DNA of 64,000 bases, taken from the NCBI GenBank assembly GCA_023954375.1, contig JAMLIC010000008.1:124001-188000 (forward strand), read 5' to 3'. The stretch's first letter is position 1, and every line of letters begins with the position of its first letter. Under the pieces are notes generated by a model, which made no database searches, was not told the origin of the DNA, and saw only the letters and a list, made by a program, of their open reading frames with translations. This DNA comes from Planctomycetota bacterium. GTDB taxonomy: Bacteria > Planctomycetota > J058. Position numbers and translations under genes: made by a program. Below are positions 1 to 8,902 of this stretch, piece after piece.

Positions 1-2
1 CG

Positions 3-1766
3 AACATCCTGCGGGTGGTCACCTCGGGCGACCACCTCGGCCACCCCTACCTCGTGACCGAGCTCGCCCCGGGCGGCGACCTCAAGGGCCGGCTGCGGCA
101 GGGGCCGCTCGCGCCGGCCGACGCCGCCGCGCTCGTGGCGGCGCTCGCGCGCGGCATGGCGCACGCGCACGCGCGGGGCGTCCTCCACCGCGACCTCAAG
201 CCGGCCAACGTCGTCTTCGGCGAGGACGACATCCCCAAGGTCATGGACTTCGGCCTCGCCCGCCTGGCCGGGGCCCGCAAGCTGACGCAGACCGGCGCGG
301 CCCTGGGGACCGCCGCCTACATGGCCCCCGAGCAGGCGGCCGGCGAGCGGATCGACGAGCGGGTCGACGTCTACGGCCTGGGCGCGGTCCTCTACGAGTG
401 CCTCGCGGGCCAGGCGCCGTTCACGGGCGGCTCGGAGATCGCGGTCATCAAGCAGGTCCTCACCGACCCGGTGCGGCCGCCCCGCGCCCTGCGCCCCGAG
501 GTCCCCGCGGCGCTCGAGGCGATCGTCCTGCGGGCGCTGGCGAAGGACCCCGCCGTGCGCCACCCGACGGCCGCGGCGCTGGCCGAGGACCTCGAGCGCT
601 TCGCCGGCGGCGGCGCCCCCGCCGGGGGAGCGCCCGGGCGCCGGGTGCTCCTCGGCCTCGCGGCGGTCGCCGCGGCCGTCGTCGCCGGCGCGGCCGTCGT
701 CGCCGCCGGGCGAGACGACCGCGCGCCGCCCGCGCCCGCCGCGCCCGAGCGCCCGCGCCCCGCGCCGCGCCCGGCGGGGCCGGTCCAGCTCCGCCTCGCG
801 ACGCCGACGGACTGGCAGCTCGTCGCCGGCGAGGAGCTCGAGGTCACCGGCGACGCCACGGGCGAGGCCACCGCCGTCCTGCTGGGGCCGGGCGACGACC
901 CGGCGGCGCTCGCGCCGGTGGCGAGCGCCTTGCCTGCGCGCGTGCGCCTGCCGGTCGGGTGGAGCCAGCTCGTCGTCGAGTCGTCGACCCCGGGCCGCGC
1001 TCCGCGCACGGAGACGCGCCACGTCGTGCGCCTCCCGGCCGCGATGACCACGGACGCGGCGGGGCGCGCGGTCAACGCGCGAGACGGCTCCGTGCTCGTG
1101 CTCGTGCCCCCCGGCAAGGCGAGGGTGCGCGAGGACCCGCTCCGCGACGACAGCCCGCTCGTCGACCACATGGTCGAGCGCCCCTACCTCATGGGGCGCC
1201 ACGAGGTCACCTGGGCGCAGGTCCGCCGCTGGGTGGCCGACACCGGGCGCGAGCCGCTGCCCGACGTCGTCGTCATCGACGGGCAGCGGCACGAGGCCGC
1301 CCCCGAGGAGCCCGCGTTCAACGTCCTGCCCGGCGAGGCGCGGGAGTACTGCGACTGGGCGGGCCTGCGCCTCCCGACCCTCAGCGAGTGGGTGTACGCG
1401 GCCACGGGCGGCGACGGGCGCCGCTACCCCTGGGGCAACCAACCCGCCCCCGACGGCCCCGGCTGGGACGAGGCGACGCCCCGCGCCAACGTCCGCGCGA
1501 AGGGGGTGCGCCATGGGCCCCACCCCGTCGGGTCCTTCCCCGCCGGACGGTCGCCCTTCGGGCTCGACGACATGGTCGGCAACGTGTGGGAGTGGGTGGC
1601 GCCCTTCGACCGCGGCGGCATCAGCGTCGTGGCCAACGTCGGGGGGGGTTGGACGAACCCGCCGGAGAAGGCCGGCTGCTACATCTTCGCCAACGAGCCC
1701 GACAGGAACAGGCGAAGGATCAACAACGGGCTCCGCGTCGCCGCGTCGGTCGACCCGGCGCGCTGA
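3..1766 (+). CDS. Ser/Thr protein kinase fused to FGE-sulfatase-like domain (5' partial)
   Basis: The 5' end lies outside the window; the frame is open from base 3, and the GTG at 15 is internal to the kinase fold. The catalytic loop HRDLKPAN, the DFG motif and a YMAPEQ activation-segment end are visible in the first 110 residues, so a Hanks-type kinase is expected to be active. A hydrophobic Ala/Val-rich segment near residues 210-230 (counted from base 15) suggests a membrane anchor between the cytoplasmic kinase and an extracytoplasmic part. The last 230 residues match the FGE-sulfatase (SUMF1-like) fold, with YCDWAGLRLPTLSEW, YPWGN and GLDDMVGNVWEWV. In such kinase fusions the FGE-like domain is usually thought of as a sensor or binding module, not a true sulfatase activator. 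The fusion is well known in Planctomycetota and Myxococcota. Confidence 0.93.
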   Translation, partial: NILRVVTSGDHLGHPYLVTELAPGGDLKGRLRQGPLAPADAAALVAALARGMAHAHARGVLHRDLKPANVVFGEDDIPKVMDFGLARLAGARKLTQTGAALGTAAYMAPEQAAGERIDERVDVYGLGAVLYECLAGQAPFTGGSEIAVIKQVLTDPVRPPRALRPEVPAALEAIVLRALAKDPAVRHPTAAALAEDLERFAGGGAPAGGAPGRRVLLGLAAVAAAVVAGAAVVAAGRDDRAPPAPAAPERPRPAPRPAGPVQLRLATPTDWQLVAGEELEVTGDATGEATAVLLGPGDDPAALAPVASALPARVRLPVGWSQLVVESSTPGRAPRTETRHVVRLPAAMTTDAAGRAVNARDGSVLVLVPPGKARVREDPLRDDSPLVDHMVERPYLMGRHEVTWAQVRRWVADTGREPLPDVVVIDGQRHEAAPEEPAFNVLPGEAREYCDWAGLRLPTLSEWVYAATGGDGRRYPWGNQPAPDGPGWDEATPRANVRAKGVRHGPHPVGSFPAGRSPFGLDDMVGNVWEWVAPFDRGGISVVANVGGGWTNPPEKAGCYIFANEPDRNRRRINNGLRVAASVDPAR

Positions 1767-1788
1767 CCACTTCATCTGACGAGTAGAA

Positions 1789-1862
1789 GACGGTCACCGA
1801 GGCCCTCGGCTTGAAACAGCCCTCGGTGTCCTCGGTGCACCCTCGGCGTCCTCGGTGATTGT
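1789..1862. repeat. R3-type inverted repeat between convergent genes
   Basis: This short spacer between two convergent genes is built of repeated CCTCGG(T/C)G(T/C) units. Outer arms TCACCGAGG (1794-1802) and CCTCGGTGA (1850-1858) are perfectly complementary. It resembles the two longer inverted repeats at other convergent junctions (14540 and 32950), so a bidirectional terminator or a repetitive extragenic palindrome is likely. Confidence 0.6.
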
Positions 1863-1893
1863 TCTCGCTCATCACGACAACGGGTGCTCGCGG

Positions 1894-2832
1894 TCAGCTC
1901 GCCCCCGCCGCCCGCGCGCGCGCCACGCGCGCCTGCGCGTCGAGGCGGAAGCACTCGAGCGCCCCGAGCGCCAGGCCGAGGCCGTAGTCGTCGCGCGCGC
2001 GGAGGTCGCGCTCCAGGCGCTGCACGCGCGCCAGGTGCGCCTCGCACGCGGCGGCGTCCGGGCCGCGGACGCGCTCGGCGTCGAAGCGCCGGAGCGACCA
2101 GAGATGCACGTGCTCGACGTCGGCCTCTCCGGCCCGGAACTCGCCGAGGGCGGCCTCGAAGGCGTTGGTGGCCGCGTCCCCCCAGGCGTCGGTGAAGGCC
2201 TTGCGCCGGCGGTCGTCGCCCATCCCCGGCTCCTTGCTCACGAGGACGTAGAACTCGGCCTCCCAGCGGAAGAACTCGGCCGCCGGCAGGTCGGACGGGC
2301 GCGCCAGGCCGCCGCGCAGGGCCCGCGCGCGCGCCGCCCCCTCGAGCCGGAGCACGCGGTCGAGGTGCGCCTGCAGGAGCGCGCGGTCGCGGGCGGCGTC
2401 GAGGTCGCGCTCCGCCTGCTGCAAGCGCGTCGACCAGCGGTAGGCCCCCTCCGCCTGCCCCTGACCCGCCTCGAGCGCCGCCTGGGCCTCCTTGTGCCGC
2501 CGGCGCGCCGCGGCGATCCGGCGGGTCCACACCTCGGGCTCGACCGTCTCCGCGCGGGCGCCGGCGTCCCACAGCGCGGCCTCGAGGAGGAAGAACTCGA
2601 CCGCGCCCCGGTCGGCCTCGGTCGCGGCGGCGCCGCGCGGCCGCGCGTCGAGGTCCCGCTCCAGGCGCTTGATCCGGCCGAGGTGGCGCTCGTACGGGCC
2701 CGCCCCGTCGTAGAGGCCCCGCTCGACCTCGAGGAGGCGCCGCGACCAGGCGTAGACGCGCTCGGCGTCGGCCGCGCCGATCACGAACTGCAGCCGGAGC
2801 GCCTCGTAGAAGCGCTGCGTCTCGTCCAGCAT
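1894..2832 (-). CDS. Hypothetical charged alpha-helical protein
   Basis: A 312-residue protein with no signal peptide or membrane segment. It is very rich in Arg, Ala, Glu and Leu, and three related blocks of roughly 100 residues share the pattern of a Trp-Ser-Arg/Leu-Arg stretch followed by a helical ERDL motif (for example YAWSRRLLEVERGL, YRWSTRLQQAERDL and HLWSLRRFDAERV). This looks like an internal triplication of a helical hairpin. The start codon is ATG. It is monocistronic and convergent with the kinase gene across an inverted repeat. No enzyme motif is seen and I do not recognise the family; a cytoplasmic structural or regulatory role is only a guess. Confidence 0.8.
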   Translation of the reverse strand: MLDETQRFYEALRLQFVIGAADAERVYAWSRRLLEVERGLYDGAGPYERHLGRIKRLERDLDARPRGAAATEADRGAVEFFLLEAALWDAGARAETVEPEVWTRRIAAARRRHKEAQAALEAGQGQAEGAYRWSTRLQQAERDLDAARDRALLQAHLDRVLRLEGAARARALRGGLARPSDLPAAEFFRWEAEFYVLVSKEPGMGDDRRRKAFTDAWGDAATNAFEAALGEFRAGEADVEHVHLWSLRRFDAERVRGPDAAACEAHLARVQRLERDLRARDDYGLGLALGALECFRLDAQARVARARAAGAS

Positions 2833-2945
2833 GGCTGGAGTCTAAACCAGGCTGGAACGCCGGGACCAGCGGGGGAGGTCCGGAAGCGCGCGAGGCGGAG
2901 GGTGACCCTCCGCCTCGCTCCGCGCCAGCGTCGCGTGACCGTCAG

Positions 2946-4154
2946 CTACCCCAGCGGGGGCGGCATGGGGGGCGGCCCGCCGGCCGTCGGCAGCGGGGGC
3001 GGCCCGGCCGGCGCGAACACGGCCGCGAGGTCGGGCACGTCCTTGGCCGGCGTCCACGCGGCCATGCCGGGCCGCCAGACGAGCGTGGCCGGGGTCACCT
3101 GGCCCTGGCCCGCCAGGCCGCGGATGGCGTTGACGTCGAACGGCCCCTGCTGCGCGCCGTTGAGCGCCACGTGGAACGGCGCCCCGCCGGGCAGCGGCGG
3201 CGGCGGCGCCATGGGCGGCGGCGCCGCCATGCCGGGCGCGCCGTAGCCGTAGCCGGGGTGCCCCATGCCGGGGTGCCCCATGCCGGGGTGCCCCATGCCC
3301 ATGGCCTGGCCCATCATGCCGGGCATCATCATGCCGGCCGCCAGGCCCATGCCCGCGCCCATCATGCCGCCCGCGCCGCCCTGGTTCTGCGAGGCGTTGC
3401 GGAGCGCGTCCGCCGCCGCCATCTGCATGTAGCCCTGGCCGCCGGGCGCCAGCCCGAGCGCGCCCATGGCGCCGCGCTGGTCGACCGCCTGCTTGACGGC
3501 GTCGGGGAGGCTGATCGACGAGACGAGGAAGTCGTACAGCTCGATCCCGTACTTGGCGAAGTCGTCGGCCGTGCGCGCCTTCGTGGCCACGGCCAGCTCG
3601 TCGCGCTTGGCCTGGAGCTGGACGACGCTCTTGCCCTGCATGTACTCCGCCACGAGGTCGGCGAAGCGCGCGCAGACGACGTCCTTGAACCAGCGCTCGA
3701 TGTCCTGCGAGTCCTGGCGGCCCTCGGTGCCCACGACCGTCTGGATGAACATCCCGGGGTCGGTGACGCGGATCGAGAAGCTGCCGAAGGCGCGCACGTT
3801 CACGAAGCCGAACTTCGTGTCCTCGAGCAGGATCGGCTCCTTCGTGCCCCACTTCAGCTCGCGGAAGGGCTTGAGGCTGACGAAGTAGACGCACGACTGG
3901 AAGGGCGCGTCGTTGTAGACCAGCTTGAACAGCGAGCTGACGACCGGCAGGTTCTCGGTCGTCAGCGTGTGCGCGCCGGCCTTGAGCGTGTCCATCGCCT
4001 TCCCGTTGCGGAAGAAGACGGCGGCCTGGCTCTCCTGGACGATGCAGCGGGCGCCGAGCTTGATGTCGGCCATGCCCGACTCGGGCATGCGGGCGACGAT
4101 CTGGCGCCCGCCGCTGGTGTCCTCCCACTTCAGAACTTCGAGACGAAGGCCCAT
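2946..4154 (-). CDS. SPFH/Band-7 domain protein with C-terminal GYF-like domain
   Basis: The 402-residue product starts at an ATG preceded by a GGAGAG ribosome site. Residues of about 30-235 match the SPFH domain of the virion-core-protein-like (YdjI-type) family, including an ESQAAVFFRNG motif near the start. A Met/Gly/Pro-rich linker with four GMGHPG-type units follows. Residues 327-380 form a GYF_2 (DUF4339) domain, with the GPFDVNAI and TPATLVWRPGM signatures. Family members are thought to oligomerise on membranes and to recruit partners through the C-terminal domain. The upstream 171-residue helical gene is on the same strand 20 bases away and is probably co-transcribed. The molecular role is unknown. 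Confidence 0.88.
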   Translation of the reverse strand: MGLRLEVLKWEDTSGGRQIVARMPESGMADIKLGARCIVQESQAAVFFRNGKAMDTLKAGAHTLTTENLPVVSSLFKLVYNDAPFQSCVYFVSLKPFRELKWGTKEPILLEDTKFGFVNVRAFGSFSIRVTDPGMFIQTVVGTEGRQDSQDIERWFKDVVCARFADLVAEYMQGKSVVQLQAKRDELAVATKARTADDFAKYGIELYDFLVSSISLPDAVKQAVDQRGAMGALGLAPGGQGYMQMAAADALRNASQNQGGAGGMMGAGMGLAAGMMMPGMMGQAMGMGHPGMGHPGMGHPGYGYGAPGMAAPPPMAPPPPLPGGAPFHVALNGAQQGPFDVNAIRGLAGQGQVTPATLVWRPGMAAWTPAKDVPDLAAVFAPAGPPPLPTAGGPPPMPPPLG

Positions 4155-4174
4155 GGTGGTCTCTCCCTGCTCTC

Positions 4175-4690
4175 TCAGGCGCCCTTGCGCAGGATCTCTT
4201 CGCGCTTGCTGAAGAACGCGTCGACCCGGTCCACGAGCTCGATCGTCTCCTTGACCCTGGTCATGAGCTTGTCGCGGTCGCCCGCATCCATCTCCGACAC
4301 CTTGTGCGCCACCTCGGTCACGGCCTCGGTGAGCCCCAGGTCGTGCTCGTAGACGCGCATCAGGTCGTCCTCGTCGACCTTGATCGTGTCGAACAGCCCC
4401 GAGTAGCCGCGGTCGGCGTTCTTGATCCGCTGCGCCACCCGGTCGAGGCGGTTCATGAGCTTCTCGAAGGGCGTGATCCCGTCGATGTCGCCGCCGGTGA
4501 TCAGGTCGTCGAGGACCCGCTTGATCGCCGTCTTCTGCGCGAACAGCTTGTCGGCGCAGAAGTCGCGCTGGAGCTTGTCCGCGTCGCGGCGCGTCTCGCG
4601 CTCCAGGTAGCCGGCGAACCCGGGGATCTTCGCGGCGAGGCGCTCCAGCATGTTGCGCTGAGCCACCGCGCGCTCGTGCAGATTGGACAT
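4175..4690 (-). CDS. Hypothetical helical protein, operon partner of the SPFH protein
   Basis: A 171-residue, wholly helical, soluble protein starting at ATG with an AGGAGGGTGG ribosome site. It has no signal peptide or transmembrane segment. Heptad-like spacing and frequent Lys/Asp/Glu suggest a coiled-coil bundle. The C-terminal half (residues 110-165) has the look of a toxic-anion-resistance or phage-shock type helical hairpin, but no diagnostic motif is visible. It lies 20 bases upstream of the SPFH gene on the same strand, so the two probably make one transcript and may act on the same membrane assembly. The function is unassigned. Confidence 0.8.
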   Translation of the reverse strand: MSNLHERAVAQRNMLERLAAKIPGFAGYLERETRRDADKLQRDFCADKLFAQKTAIKRVLDDLITGGDIDGITPFEKLMNRLDRVAQRIKNADRGYSGLFDTIKVDEDDLMRVYEHDLGLTEAVTEVAHKVSEMDAGDRDKLMTRVKETIELVDRVDAFFSKREEILRKGA

Positions 4691-4820
4691 CCCGCCACCC
4701 TCCTTCGCAGGCCCGGCGCCTGCGCCGGATCATACGGGTGCCGCGCATGGGGGACAAGGCGCTTGACCGCCCCCGGCGGCCTCGCGCGCGGCTCCGGCCG
4801 GCGCATACAATCCTCCCCAC

Positions 4821-6323
4821 ATGGGCGGTGCATCCGACGTCATCGCGGAGGCGCTCGAGGCCAACCGCGTGAAGGAGGCCTTGTTCTCCCAGCACGCCCG
4901 CACCGTCGGGCGCATGGCCACCCATCTGCTCGATGCGGCCCGCAGCGGCAAGCAGGTGCACACCCTCGGGGAGGGGCCGCGCGCCGCCCTGGGCGCCTAC
5001 CTGGCCGACGTGCTCTTCCGCGCCGGGCTCCCCGCCCGCCCGCTCCCGGCGCCCGACGACGACGGCGCGCTCTTGCGCGCCGTCGACGCGTTCGTGCAGG
5101 CGGGCGACGTCGTCCTCCTCGTGGCCCACGAGGCCCGCCCGGGCCTCGAGCGCGCGCTCCTGCGCGCGCGGGCCCGCGGCGCCGCCTGCCTCGGCCTCCT
5201 GGGCGAGCCGTGCGCGGGCCTGGCCGCGCACGTCGACCTCCCGGTGACCGCGCCGACGCCGCGGGCCCACGTGGCGGCCGAGGCCCTGCTGGGCGTCGGC
5301 CACCTGCTCGTCGGCCTCGTGGCCGAGGGGCTGCGCGCGGGCCCGGGGCGTCAGGCCCAGGGCTCCGGGGTCAGCTCGTCCCACGCCGGGCGCGCGCTCG
5401 ACCCGGCGCCGCCGCCGCAGCCGCCGCCGCGGCCGCCCCCGCTGCCGGCGCCGGCGCCCCCGCCGGCGATCGTCGACTCCGCCCTCGGCTTCGTCAGCGG
5501 CTTCGGCGGGGCGACCTCGGGCGTCGGCTCGCGCGTGACCGACCTGGGCGTGATCGACGAGGACCCGCTGGCCTCGGGCGACGACACGGACGACGAGGCG
5601 ACCGACGAGGCCGCGCTCCTCGCCGAGGCGGTCGAGGGCGCCGTCGCCCCCCCGACCGACCCGCGGGGCCTCAGGCGCAAGCGCGCCGCCGCGCGGCCGG
5701 CGGGCCCGGCCCCGACGCCGGCCCCGGCCCCGGCCCCGGCCCCGGGCCTCCTGCGGTTCCGCTGCGGCGGCTGCGAGGAGCCGATCGTCGTCGAGGAGCG
5801 CCACGCCGGCCGCCGCGGCCAGTGCCCCCACTGCCGCATCGAGTTCGTGATCCCGCGCCCGCAGGTCGACATCACCGCCACCCAGCGGGCCGCCGTCGTG
5901 CCCCGGGGGGCCCAGCAGCAGCAGGCGCCGCGCCGCCCCGAGGCCGGCCAGAGCAAGGCGGAGCGCCGGCGCGCGGCCCGGATCACGGTGAAGGACGCGC
6001 TCGTCCGCTTCGACAAGGGCGACTTCCCGGCGGCCGGCGCCTACCACGAGCCGCACGTCCTCGAGGACCTGTCGCTCACCGGCATGCGCTTCCTCGGCCG
6101 CTCGAAGGCCTACGAGGTCGGCGACGTCCTCTGCTTCGCGCTCGACTTCCCCGCCTTCCCCGAGCCGGTCCGGGTCAAGGGCGAGGTGCGCCGCGTGGTC
6201 CGCCTGAAGAACGGCGCCGGCTTCGGCGCGGGGGTGCGCTTCGTCCAGTACCACGGCGACGCCGAGGCCAGGGTCCGGCGCCTGCTCGAGAGCGCCCCGC
6301 TCCGGGCCGTCCGCCGCCGTTGA
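4821..6323 (+). CDS. SIS-like / zinc-ribbon / PilZ fusion protein
   Basis: A 500-residue cytoplasmic protein. Residues 1-175 follow the layout of a GmhA-type SIS domain: an N-terminal helix, then a QVHTLGEGPRAALGAYLADVLF stretch where SIS enzymes carry the GNGGSAA loop, then AGDVVLLV. The loop residues differ, so catalysis is doubtful. A proline-rich and acidic linker (195-310) leads to a zinc ribbon with C315, C318, C335 and C338. Residues 381-490 form a PilZ domain with an RRRAAR start and a DLSLTGMRF motif, the pattern that binds cyclic-di-GMP. The combination suggests a c-di-GMP-responsive protein that senses a phosphosugar or nucleotide, which is inference. The ATG start at 4821 follows a 130-base spacer divergent from the SPFH operon. 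Confidence 0.82.
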   Translation: MGGASDVIAEALEANRVKEALFSQHARTVGRMATHLLDAARSGKQVHTLGEGPRAALGAYLADVLFRAGLPARPLPAPDDDGALLRAVDAFVQAGDVVLLVAHEARPGLERALLRARARGAACLGLLGEPCAGLAAHVDLPVTAPTPRAHVAAEALLGVGHLLVGLVAEGLRAGPGRQAQGSGVSSSHAGRALDPAPPPQPPPRPPPLPAPAPPPAIVDSALGFVSGFGGATSGVGSRVTDLGVIDEDPLASGDDTDDEATDEAALLAEAVEGAVAPPTDPRGLRRKRAAARPAGPAPTPAPAPAPAPGLLRFRCGGCEEPIVVEERHAGRRGQCPHCRIEFVIPRPQVDITATQRAAVVPRGAQQQQAPRRPEAGQSKAERRRAARITVKDALVRFDKGDFPAAGAYHEPHVLEDLSLTGMRFLGRSKAYEVGDVLCFALDFPAFPEPVRVKGEVRRVVRLKNGAGFGAGVRFVQYHGDAEARVRRLLESAPLRAVRRR

Positions 6324-6396
6324 AGAGGAGGCGTTTGGCTCGCGTCCGCCCCTTCGGGCACAATGGCCCCGCGGGCAGCGGAGGGGGGAACGGACC

Positions 6397-7335
6397 ATGG
6401 GGGAGAGGACCGCACGCAACCTGGCCGCGCGGGGCCTCCTCGGCGCCGCGGCGCTCGCGGCGGCGCTCGCGCCGCCGGCGGGCGCGATCGAGTCGGACGC
6501 CGAGCCGGCGATCGGCCTCGCCGGGCGCCTCGGCCTCACCGGCTTCCAGGACATGGTGGACGCCCGCGTCCCCGGCGTCCTCTCGGCGCGCGCGGGCCTG
6601 CGCTACGACGTGTTCGTGCACGACCAGAGGCTGCGCCGCGAGGTGCGCGCCCGGCGGCGGCTCGAGCAGCACGACTTCGTCGCCTACGCCGGCGGCTCGG
6701 CCTTCGGCCTCCTCGACGCGGCGATCCGCTTGCCGTTCATCTACCGGCGCGACGACGTGGACGTCCGCGGGTCGACGCAGCAGCTCCGCGCCCGCTACGA
6801 CGAGGGCTGGGGCGACCTCGACATCGCGGCCAAGGTCGCCTTCGGCCTGGGCCCCCTCACCCTCGCCCCCTACCTGCACGGGCGCATGCCCACGGGCGAG
6901 CCCGACGTGGGCCGCGTCGCGCGGCTGGAGTACGGCGGCGCTGCGACGTTCGCCATCCTCAACCAGTACCTCGCCGTGCACGCCAACCTCGTGGGCGTGC
7001 AGATCGAGGGCGGCCGGGCGGCCTTCCGCTTCCGCCTCGGCGCCTCGGCCGTCGTGCTGGCGACGGAGATGGTCTTGCTGCGCGTCTACGCCTACGGCGA
7101 CGGGGTCGAGTACGAGGGCAAGGCCGACACCGACTTCGACCTCGACATGGGGATCCAGGCGATCATCTTCCGCTTCTTCACCGTCGAGCTCGGCGGGACC
7201 GTGCGCCTGGTCGACGCCGGGCACATCGACGACACCATCCGCCGGGACCTGCGCGGGTCGAGCCGCGTCTCGCGGCACCTCGACGGCGAGGCCTGGGGGC
7301 TGTCGCTGTCTGCCGGCGTGCTCTTCACGTTCTAG
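6397..7335 (+). CDS. Predicted outer-membrane beta-barrel-like protein
   Basis: A 312-residue protein starting at ATG with a GGGGGAACGGACC leader. Residues 1-30 form a clear signal peptide ending at an AGA site. The rest has alternating hydrophobic/polar strands, many Asp and Tyr, and ends in phenylalanine (SLSAGVLFTF), the usual terminal signature of outer-membrane barrels. This fits a porin-like or MetA-pathway-like barrel of unknown substrate. It follows the PilZ fusion gene by 73 bases and its stop codon is directly followed by a partial R1 repeat. No family name can be given with confidence. Confidence 0.78.
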   Translation: MGERTARNLAARGLLGAAALAAALAPPAGAIESDAEPAIGLAGRLGLTGFQDMVDARVPGVLSARAGLRYDVFVHDQRLRREVRARRRLEQHDFVAYAGGSAFGLLDAAIRLPFIYRRDDVDVRGSTQQLRARYDEGWGDLDIAAKVAFGLGPLTLAPYLHGRMPTGEPDVGRVARLEYGGAATFAILNQYLAVHANLVGVQIEGGRAAFRFRLGASAVVLATEMVLLRVYAYGDGVEYEGKADTDFDLDMGIQAIIFRFFTVELGGTVRLVDAGHIDDTIRRDLRGSSRVSRHLDGEAWGLSLSAGVLFTF

Positions 7336-7440
7336 CGGCCAGGAGGCCGCCTTCGCGCGGCATCGCTCCGCGCTCCTCCGCCTCGAAGGCGCGGGAGGTG
7401 TGCTCGAGGCGAATCGGCGGTCTGCGAAGAGGACCGAGGG
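7336..7440 (+). repeat. R1 element, copy A (partial)
   Basis: A truncated copy of the R1 repeat that begins on the base after the upstream stop codon. It keeps the GGCCAGGAGGCCGCC block, the GCGCGGCATCGCTCCGC block and the GAGGTGTGCTCG block in the same order as the full copies. It lacks the first 100 bases and the terminal hairpin is worn. It lies in the 132-base spacer before the next lipoprotein gene. Confidence 0.75.
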
Positions 7441-7467
7441 CCACGGGCCGTGGTAGGACGTGAGGCG

Positions 7468-8139
7468 ATGAAGCGCGCCCTCGCCCCCCTCGCCCTCCTC
7501 GCGGCGCTGCCGCTGGCCGGCTGCCCCGACCGCCCGGCGCGGCGCGGCGCCGACGCCGCCGCGCTCGAGGCGCTCGACCCGACGGTCCGCCGGGTGGCGG
7601 GGCTCGAGCGGACCGAGCCGACGCCGGTGGCGACGTGGGACGCGGCCATGACGAGCGCGCTCACCGCGGCGCGGACCGTGCGCGGGTGGGAGGTCGTCGA
7701 CGGCGCGGCGGCCGTGCGCGTCGACCTCGCCGCGCAGCGCAAGGGGGTCAAGACCACGTCGACCGAGTGGCTGCGGCCGGCGGGCGACCGCCTCGAGTGC
7801 GTGGCGAGGGCGATCGGCCGCGACCGCGCGCGCCTGGACCCGCCGCAGCCGGTGCTGGCCGCCCCGCTCGAGCCGGGGCGGACCTGGCGGTGGGAGGGGA
7901 CCTGCGGCGGGGCGCCGGCGGCGGCGGAGTTCCGCGTCCGCGCGGCCGGCGTCGACGAGGGCGGCCGGCTCACCGTGGAGGTCGAGCAGACGACCCGCGC
8001 GGCCGGCCTCGACGCCCGCCGCGTCGTCACGTGGGTCGAGGGGCTGGGCGTGGTGAAGGAGGAGGGGACCCAGCCGGCGGCCGACGACGCGGAGCGGCCC
8101 GAGCGCTACGACCTCCGCCCGCTGGCCGCCGGGTCCTGA
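7468..8139 (+). CDS. Hypothetical lipoprotein
   Basis: A 223-residue product from the ATG at 7468; a GTG 18 bases upstream is possible, but the ATG gives a clean lipoprotein signal. MKRALAPLALLAALPLAGC shows a lipobox (LAGC), so the mature protein should be lipidated at that cysteine and exported. The body is a beta-rich domain of paired strands with a WRWEGTCGG motif in the centre, somewhat like domains that measure substrate or lipid in the periplasm. No catalytic motif is visible. It converges with the FHA gene, whose stop lies one base away. Confidence 0.78.
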   Translation: MKRALAPLALLAALPLAGCPDRPARRGADAAALEALDPTVRRVAGLERTEPTPVATWDAAMTSALTAARTVRGWEVVDGAAAVRVDLAAQRKGVKTTSTEWLRPAGDRLECVARAIGRDRARLDPPQPVLAAPLEPGRTWRWEGTCGGAPAAAEFRVRAAGVDEGGRLTVEVEQTTRAAGLDARRVVTWVEGLGVVKEEGTQPAADDAERPERYDLRPLAAGS

Positions 8140-8859
8140 TCACGCGGGCCCGAACCCGCCCGGCGGGGCCTGGATCGTCATCGTCGGCTCGTCGCCCTGC
8201 GGCGTGCCGACGTGGAACTCCGCCTCGAGGTCGCCCACGGCGAGGACGTCGCCGTCGGCGAGCCACGCGCGGACGGTGACCGGGCGGCCCGCGACCCTGA
8301 CCGCCGCCCCGGGCGTCGGGCCGACGTCGAGCACCTGGAACCCGCCGTGCCCCCGGACGATGACGGCCAGCCGCGGGGCGCCGGCGACGGGCAGGTCGGC
8401 CCCGGGCGCGGCGCCGAGGACCAGGGCGTCGCGCTCGAGGAGCACGGGCGGGCCGGGTCGGTTGCGCAGGATGAGGAAGCCCTTGAGCGACGCCGCCTGC
8501 TCGCGCGCCTCGGGCGTGCGCCCGTCCTCCCGCGCGCGGACCCGGCCCGAGGGCGCGCCGTCTCCGGCGGGCCCCAGGCGGAAGGAGACCTGGAACTTGC
8601 CGATCGAGAGCACGTCCCCCTCGCGCACGGGCGTCCGCTGGCGGATCGCCGCGCCGTTGACGAGGGTGCCGTTGTTGCTGCCGAGGTCCTCGACCACCCA
8701 GCCCTCGCCCGCCCGCTCCAGCAGGCAGTGGTGGCGCGACACGGCCATGCTGTCGATCTGCACCTCGTTGTCGGGGTGCCGGCCGATGCGCACGCGGTCG
8801 CCGGGCAGCTCGAAGTGCCCGACCGAGCGGTCGCGGAAGGTCACGTAGACGTGGAGCAC
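8140..8859 (-). CDS. Double FHA-domain protein
   Basis: A 239-residue soluble protein. The first FHA domain (about 20-95) is canonical: IGRHPDNEVQI, SRHHCLLE and LGSNNGTLVNG supply the Arg, Ser-x-x-His and Asn residues that bind phosphothreonine. A second half (about 145-225) has the same strand order but lacks the GR, SxxH and NG residues, so it is a degenerate FHA-like domain. The start is a GTG; no in-frame ATG lies nearby. FHA proteins read Ser/Thr kinase output, which fits the Hanks-type kinase at the start of the window. It is the last gene before a convergent junction. Confidence 0.9.
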   Translation of the reverse strand: MLHVYVTFRDRSVGHFELPGDRVRIGRHPDNEVQIDSMAVSRHHCLLERAGEGWVVEDLGSNNGTLVNGAAIRQRTPVREGDVLSIGKFQVSFRLGPAGDGAPSGRVRAREDGRTPEAREQAASLKGFLILRNRPGPPVLLERDALVLGAAPGADLPVAGAPRLAVIVRGHGGFQVLDVGPTPGAAVRVAGRPVTVRAWLADGDVLAVGDLEAEFHVGTPQGDEPTMTIQAPPGGFGPA

Positions 8860-8902
8860 CCCGAGAGCATAGTCCCGCCGCGCCGCGCAGGCACGCCAGC
8901 GG

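Noticed and set aside
2946..6554. A 1202-codon open frame on the minus strand
   Set aside because: It runs across several real genes on both strands; only its last 402 codons are the SPFH/GYF gene. Long shadow frames are expected in such GC-rich sequence.
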